From positions 1 to 10,402 of the forward strand of contig CAZCWX010000487.1 in NCBI GenBank assembly GCA_964502465.1: 10,402 nt of DNA, read 5' to 3'. The stretch is from CAZCWX01 sp964502465 (lineage in GTDB: Bacteria > Desulfobacterota > Binatia > Bin18). Every line of letters begins with the position of its first letter. The first letter of the stretch is position 1. This document shows positions 6,413-10,402 of the stretch, piece by piece. A model generated the notes under the pieces. The model saw only the letters and a list, made by a program, of their open reading frames with translations. It was not told the origin of the DNA and made no database searches. The position numbers and the translations under genes are program-made.

Positions 6413-7723
6413 TTACGCAGCAACAGCACAGTCTGCAAAAGAGCCAAGCGGGGTGTTGAGACCCCGATCCTTCCATAAGGGAATCATTGCCTTGAGTCGC
6501 TGAGATAGTGATCTGTCCACTGGGACCCCAGACTCGGAGGCAGGAGCGGGAGCAACCGCAGAGGGCAGAACCGCGGTCGAGCCCGGTTGCACAAACTGCC
6601 GCTCGAGGATCCCCAGGTGGTACTGGTTCATTTTGCTCATTAATGACTGATCAACTTGGGCGCACGGCAGAGCATGTTGCGGGATAAGCGAGCGAAAGTG
6701 CGTCGTGCGAAAGGTGGGGGTATCCAAAAGATACGGCGCTTGAAACCGCGTCCGTCGATCGAACAGCCGCTCGAAGGTGGTCATGGGCCGTTGCCGGAAA
6801 CTGGCCTCTTCTACGAGATCAATGCCGGTCACCCGCAATTCTTCGCAGGCATAGTGAAACAGGTCGGAGACCAGAACCGGGGTTTCGTTGACGATGTTAA
6901 AGACCACTGCGTCCCGCCGGTCGATACACGACAATCGCCACATCGCCTCCACGACAAAATCAACCGGCACCAGGTTTAATGGCGCGTCTGGCCGAGCACG
7001 AATGCGGATACGTAAGTTCCGGTCGAAGTTCTCAGCGAGGTTGACTTCCAAATTACGCACCAAGAGCGCAAGGGCACGTAAGACATCGTAGTAACCGGAG
7101 AAACGTACCGCCTGTCCGGTTTGCGTATGGCCGATGATGATCGAGGGGCGAAAGATAGCAACCGGAAGACCACAATCTCTGCGGTACTGGTCAACCAGGC
7201 GCTCGGCTTTCTGTTTCGACCGCTCATACAGATTGTGTGACGTGACTCCTATAGGAGCCACGTCTTCTTCTGCCACTCCATGCGTTACCGGCGCGGCATA
7301 GGCTGTACTAACATAGAAAAAAGGAGTTTCTTTATCACGATTGCAGTCGCGAGCGAAGTCGAGTAGATGCTGAGTTCCAGTCACGTTCTGGGCATATACG
7401 TCTTCGCGGTCTCGCTCTTGGAATTTGAAGCTCGCAGCACAGTGCCAGATTTCGTCCACCTCACAGGCAAGCGCGTGTCGTACGTCCTCTGTCAGCCCAC
7501 AGCCAGGGTTCCGTACGTCGCCTTCGACCACCTGTAGGCGTTCTTCACAGGACGTCCCTACTTTTCCGTTGCTCACCTCGTGTAATACTTCCAGCAACCT
7601 CGCACGAGGGTGAGGGCCGCGTACCAGCGCAATGACTCGGTACCCTTTTTCTAAAAGAAACGTCACGAGAGATGAGCCAAGAAATCCGGTCGCACCTGTG
7701 ACGAAAGCTGTTCTTCCTCGCAT
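6413..7723 (-). CDS. Extended SDR, thioester/fatty acyl reductase-like (NAD_binding_4)
   Basis: A protein of 436 residues in the extended short-chain dehydrogenase group related to thioester reductase domains and fatty acyl-CoA reductases. The nucleotide-binding TGATGFLG is at 9-16. The catalytic residues are Ser139 in YVSTAYA and YERSK with Tyr166 and Lys170. Substrate-side motifs include FRPSIIIG (191-198) and LNLVPVDFVVEAM (249-261). The C-terminal 60 residues are Pro/Ala/Ser-rich and then basic, outside the core. No adenylation or carrier domain is fused, so any acyl group must come on CoA or a separate carrier protein. The ATG at 7723 has AAGGAG at good spacing; a GTG at 7738 lies upstream of that site and is rejected. 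It begins 11 bases after the methyltransferase stop. Reduction of an acyl thioester to aldehyde or alcohol is inferred; a sugar or steroid substrate is possible. Confidence 0.85.
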   Translation of the reverse strand: MRGRTAFVTGATGFLGSSLVTFLLEKGYRVIALVRGPHPRARLLEVLHEVSNGKVGTSCEERLQVVEGDVRNPGCGLTEDVRHALACEVDEIWHCAASFKFQERDREDVYAQNVTGTQHLLDFARDCNRDKETPFFYVSTAYAAPVTHGVAEEDVAPIGVTSHNLYERSKQKAERLVDQYRRDCGLPVAIFRPSIIIGHTQTGQAVRFSGYYDVLRALALLVRNLEVNLAENFDRNLRIRIRARPDAPLNLVPVDFVVEAMWRLSCIDRRDAVVFNIVNETPVLVSDLFHYACEELRVTGIDLVEEASFRQRPMTTFERLFDRRTRFQAPYLLDTPTFRTTHFRSLIPQHALPCAQVDQSLMSKMNQYHLGILERQFVQPGSTAVLPSAVAPAPASESGVPVDRSLSQRLKAMIPLWKDRGLNTPLGSFADCAVAA

Positions 7724-7734
7724 AACGTACTCCT

Positions 7735-8757
7735 TCACGGTTTTTCTGCCACAACTAAGCCATAAAAATAGATGGTGGGAATGAGTTCAACGTTGGCAAA
7801 CCCGCTCTTTTCCAGTAAATAGCGCAATTCGGCAAAAGTTCGACACTCGCCAGCAGGGCTAATGAGCAGCAGCAAGAGAGAAATAAATGCCGCCTCACCG
7901 GGAAAAGGCCCCTGGTCTTTGAGGGTTTCGTAAATCAGCAGCCGGCCACCACTCGGCAGCGCGTCAAAGGCCTTGCGGAATAACATTTCCACACGCTCGC
8001 GTGGCCAGTCGTGAGTGATGCGCATCATGACAATGGTGTCGGCTCCACTAGGCAGAGGGTCGTGAAAGAAGTTGCCAGGCTGAAGCTGAACGCGCCCGGC
8101 AAGACCGCGAGGATAGGTTTCCAGTAATTCGCTCGCCTTCTGGCACACCTCGGGGAGATCAAACAGGACCGTTTTCAGATGCGGATATTGAGAAACCAAG
8201 GTGAGGCACAGTCTCCCGTATCCCCCGCCAACGTCCATGACGGTTTGACTGTCAGAAAAATCCCAGTACTGGGGCAGCACCATCACCGGTGCGATGCTTG
8301 AATCATGCATCAGGGTGCTATAGTGAGTAGCGCTAGTGCCATTCCCTTCAGGGCTAAAGAAATAGGAGTAATCTCTACTAATTGGTCGATCTTCAAAGAG
8401 GGCGGCACGCAACTGGTCGCACGCACCATAGAGGTTGTCGAGGAGCCGGACATGAGGCCCTTGGTAGTCAGGTCGGCCTCGGACGAGCAAGGCTTCTGAC
8501 ATCGCCGAGTTGAGGTAATGGTTATCCCTTTTTTCGAGAAGTTGGAGATTCAACAGGGCATCAAGAAGCGTTCGGCAGGGGCGCTCAGCCAGGCCAAAAT
8601 GCGTACTGATTTCCTCGAAGCTCCGTGGCCTCTCTGAAAGCCAGGTAAACAGATCCAGGTCTACAGCGACCGCGAGAAGCTTAGACGCAAAGAAACCGGT
8701 CATCAGTTGAAACAGGGTTTTTTCAGGAGAGGAGAAGGAAGTTGTGAGTGTTTCCAT
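7735..8757 (-). CDS. SAM-dependent O-methyltransferase with dimerisation domain
   Basis: A protein of 340 residues, the typical size of class I O-methyltransferases of the acetylserotonin/hydroxyneurosporene/polyketide type (PF00891 with an N-terminal winged-helix dimerisation domain). The N-terminal domain spans about 10-95 (FFASKLLAVAVDLDLFTWL, then a helix-turn-helix-like FEEISTHFGL). SAM motif I is MDVGGGYGRL (174-183), and the acidic strand end is LFDLPEVC (198-205). The ITHDW segment (247-251) contains His249, the position of the general base in many relatives, and ALPSGGRLLIYE (266-277) is the family's post-motif strand. It heads the operon, with a purine-rich GAGGAGCAAGG before the ATG. 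It probably methylates a hydroxyl on the small molecule or lipid handled by the downstream genes; the substrate cannot be read from sequence. No frameshift or truncation is seen. Confidence 0.92.
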   Translation of the reverse strand: METLTTSFSSPEKTLFQLMTGFFASKLLAVAVDLDLFTWLSERPRSFEEISTHFGLAERPCRTLLDALLNLQLLEKRDNHYLNSAMSEALLVRGRPDYQGPHVRLLDNLYGACDQLRAALFEDRPISRDYSYFFSPEGNGTSATHYSTLMHDSSIAPVMVLPQYWDFSDSQTVMDVGGGYGRLCLTLVSQYPHLKTVLFDLPEVCQKASELLETYPRGLAGRVQLQPGNFFHDPLPSGADTIVMMRITHDWPRERVEMLFRKAFDALPSGGRLLIYETLKDQGPFPGEAAFISLLLLLISPAGECRTFAELRYLLEKSGFANVELIPTIYFYGLVVAEKP

Positions 8758-8850
8758 ATGTTGCTGCCTTGCTCCTCTGGTAAATGCAAACTCACTGCCA
8801 ATCTCTGGCGAGAAAAAGTTGTTGTTTACTCAGTACTTACGTGTGTGGCA

Positions 8851-8877
8851 GTAATACCCAGGTGGCTGGGCCGTTAC
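8851..8877. repeat. Stem-loop 1 of a pair in the divergent region
   Basis: CCCAG (8857-8861) pairs with CTGGG (8866-8870) around a GTGG loop. The stem continues outward after a small internal loop with GTAAT (8851-8855) pairing GTTAC (8873-8877), including one G-T pair. It is only two bases from the next hairpin. Confidence 0.4.
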
Positions 8878-8879
8878 AT

Positions 8880-8921
8880 CAACGACGAAAAGCGTCAGGT
8901 CTTTGACACTTTTTGTCGTTG
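8880..8921. repeat. Stem-loop 2: long 18-bp inverted repeat
   Basis: CAACGACGAAAAGCGTCA (8880-8897) pairs with TGACACTTTTTGTCGTTG (8904-8921) around a 6-base loop: 16 Watson-Crick pairs, one G-T and one mismatch. The T run is inside the stem rather than after it, so it is not a standard terminator. It lies 122 bases upstream of the methyltransferase start and 159 bases upstream of the kinase start. It could be an operator, a leader structure or a small repeat. Confidence 0.55.
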
Positions 8922-9069
8922 GCATGGAAGCATCTACTGCCTTCCTCGTGTCTTCATCGCGCTGAAGTCGCGCCCCGTCATTTTTCCTCTGTGATTTTGC
9001 AACGGGCAGGAACACGGCTACTTTTTGGAGGGGGATAAGTTTTGTAAATGATGGTAAAATTGTGGCACT

Positions 9070-9074
9070 AGGGA
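9070..9074 (+). promoter_or_regulatory. Ribosome binding site of the histidine kinase gene
   Basis: AGGGA ends 6 bases before the ATG at 9081 and supports this start; the protein begins with a coiled coil directly before the PAS domain. Confidence 0.55.
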
Positions 9075-9080
9075 CGGCTA

Positions 9081-10402
9081 ATGGACGATCAGGGGAAAAC
9101 CAAAACACAGCTCATCGCAGAACTTACGGCTTTCCGGAGGCAACTTGCCCAACTGACCGCAAGCAGAGCCAACGAAGAGAAAACACATGAAACGCTGCGA
9201 GCAAGTGAAGCCTTTTATCGCAGCCTGGTTGAAACCTCACCAGAGGTTATCTACAGCCTCTCCCCGATAGATGGCACCTTTACCTCTCTGAATCCAGCGT
9301 TTGAAGAGATCACCGGGTGGTCACGCGAAGACTGGTTGGGAAAGCCTTTCATGGCCTTCATCCACCCCGACGATTTACCGATTGCGCTGGAAATGTACCA
9401 ACGGACCTTGCAAGGCGAAGCACCACCCCCCTTTGAATTGCGGGTCCGGTCAAAATCTAGTGAGTATCTGGTCGGAGAAATTATTGTTTCGAAAATCCAG
9501 CATATCGAAGATGGCAAAATGGTGCGAGCCTTTGGTTTCACCCGCGACATTACTGCACGCAAACGAGCAGAAGAGGCGCGGGAAGAAGAGTCAGCAATTT
9601 TATCTGCGTTAGTCCGCGTCGGACGAGAAATGAGTTCCTCGCTGAACACCCCAACGATCCTGAACCGCCTTTGCCAAGCCACTGCCCAGGAGTTGCAATG
9701 TGATTGTAGCCATACATTTCTTTGGCAGGCAGAAGAGCAAGTGTACGTGCCTATGGCGTGTTGGGGTGATACCTCAGACCGGTGGGAAGCCCTCCGGGTG
9801 TTGAAAATTCCGCGCGACGCCTTCGCGGAGCTGCGAACCCGCCTGGAACAAGAAGAAGTGGTACAAGTGCTGCCAACGACCCCGGATCTTCTGCCACAAG
9901 CGCTGAGCCTGCAGTTAGGTAACAGCGTCACGTGTTACCTGGCACTGCAGCATAGTGGTGACATTATCGGCATCCAGAGTGCCGGCTATCGTGGCTCCAG
10001 AGAATTTTTTACTCGTCGGCAACTCCGCGCTGCCCAAGGCATTGCCCAGATTGCCTCAATGACGCTGGCCAATGCGCGACTATTTGAGCAGGCTGAAGCG
10101 GCAAACCGCTTGAAGTCTGACTTTCTCGCAACCATGTCGCACGAACTCCGGACTCCGCTGCAAATTATCATGGGTTACAACGAACTGCTGCTGGATGACG
10201 AGTCCAGTAGCCTGAAAGAAGATCAAACCGACATGTTGAGGAAAATAGACCGAAGTGCCCAAGAACTGCTCAATCTTGTCAACACGACGCTGGATATGAG
10301 CCGGCTTGAGGCAGGGGAAGTGCTGTTGAGTGTGCACCCGGTCTCTCTGGCAGCGCTTACCCGCGAGGTCACTGCCGGAACCCAGGAAGTCCACGAAAAG
10401 AC
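9081..10402 (+). CDS. PAS-GAF-HisKA sensor histidine kinase (partial, cut by window end)
   Basis: The frame is open from the ATG at 9081 to the right edge, giving 440 residues without a stop. The order is: an N-terminal coiled coil (about 8-45); a PAS domain (about 42-165), with LRASEAFYRSLVETSP at its start, ITGWSREDWLGK in the middle and the closing GFTRDITARKRAEE; a GAF domain (about 175-335); then a HisKA dimerisation helix with KSDFLATMSHELRTPL, where His354 is the phosphoacceptor. The catalytic ATPase domain lies beyond the window. There is no membrane segment, so it is a cytosolic sensor of an unknown ligand or redox/light signal. It is divergent from the methyltransferase operon, which suggests possible but unproven regulation. 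No response regulator is visible in this window. It may continue into a hybrid kinase with a receiver domain. Confidence 0.93.
   Translation, partial: MDDQGKTKTQLIAELTAFRRQLAQLTASRANEEKTHETLRASEAFYRSLVETSPEVIYSLSPIDGTFTSLNPAFEEITGWSREDWLGKPFMAFIHPDDLPIALEMYQRTLQGEAPPPFELRVRSKSSEYLVGEIIVSKIQHIEDGKMVRAFGFTRDITARKRAEEAREEESAILSALVRVGREMSSSLNTPTILNRLCQATAQELQCDCSHTFLWQAEEQVYVPMACWGDTSDRWEALRVLKIPRDAFAELRTRLEQEEVVQVLPTTPDLLPQALSLQLGNSVTCYLALQHSGDIIGIQSAGYRGSREFFTRRQLRAAQGIAQIASMTLANARLFEQAEAANRLKSDFLATMSHELRTPLQIIMGYNELLLDDESSSLKEDQTDMLRKIDRSAQELLNLVNTTLDMSRLEAGEVLLSVHPVSLAALTREVTAGTQEVHEK

Larger units (their letters stand above)
8758..9080. other. Divergent intergenic region between the operon and the histidine kinase gene
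   Basis: A 323-base region that must hold promoters for both directions. On the plus strand a -10-like TAAAAT (9055-9060) lies before the kinase gene, but no good -35 is found at proper spacing. On the minus strand I see no convincing promoter. The region holds two neighbouring stem-loops at 8851-8921. Short open frames crossing it show no family motif and are rejected as genes. Confidence 0.5.

Noticed and set aside
8830..9108. Minus-strand open frame of 92 codons in the divergent region
   Set aside because: It begins inside the kinase gene, crosses both hairpins, and has no recognisable motif or ribosome binding site.
9251..9931. Minus-strand open frame of 226 codons
   Set aside because: It is antisense to the PAS-GAF kinase, whose frame has unmistakable domain motifs; the antisense product is Ser/Arg-rich low-information sequence.
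1..10402. CRISPR array, tRNA or rRNA genes
   Set aside because: No regularly spaced direct repeats, tRNA-like cloverleaf signals or conserved rRNA segments were found on reading either strand.

Overview
The window looks like a piece of a chromosome from a Gram-negative, probably uncultured environmental bacterium. The evidence is an RND/MMPL exporter paired with a periplasmic LolA-like protein, mid-range GC judged by eye, and an interspersed REP-like inverted repeat of a type I recall from environmental genomes. I cannot name a genus. Taxon remarks are inference.

Layout, left to right. (1) 29-1427, minus strand: two overlapping genes, a TIGR04255-family protein and a small partner with a conserved 'ENWDSYGA ... 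GGIQLEWH' core. Both are of unknown function. A 7-base match to an integron attC end box lies 17 bases past the second stop, but the window ends there. (2) About 1428-2315: nearly 900 bases with no convincing gene. This stretch holds a hairpin, a doubtful 40-residue Arg-rich/one-TM ORF, a 176-bp MITE-like element with 17-bp terminal inverted repeats and a TAA duplication, and a REP-like inverted repeat only a few bases further on. (3) 2316-3104, plus strand: a crotonase-fold enoyl-CoA hydratase/isomerase with a strong ribosome binding site. (4) 3091-8757, minus strand: a four-gene operon reading O-methyltransferase, extended-SDR acyl/thioester reductase-like enzyme, 12-TM MMPL exporter, LolA-like exported protein. 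Its end overlaps the end of the crotonase gene by 14 bp. (5) 8758-9080: a divergent intergenic region with two adjacent stem-loops. (6) 9081 to the right edge, plus strand: the N-terminal 440 residues of a PAS-GAF-HisKA sensor histidine kinase, cut by the window end.

The clearest functional theme is the minus-strand operon. Two tailoring enzymes (methyl transfer, and NAD(P)H reduction of an activated acyl group) precede an inner-membrane exporter and a periplasmic LolA-like partner. This suggests synthesis and envelope delivery of a modified lipid or acyl compound. The molecule is unknown, and no synthase or carrier protein is visible here. The exporter has lost the transmembrane Asp of its first repeat but kept the one in its second. 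The nearby crotonase and histidine kinase may be metabolically or regulatorily linked, but the sequence does not prove it.
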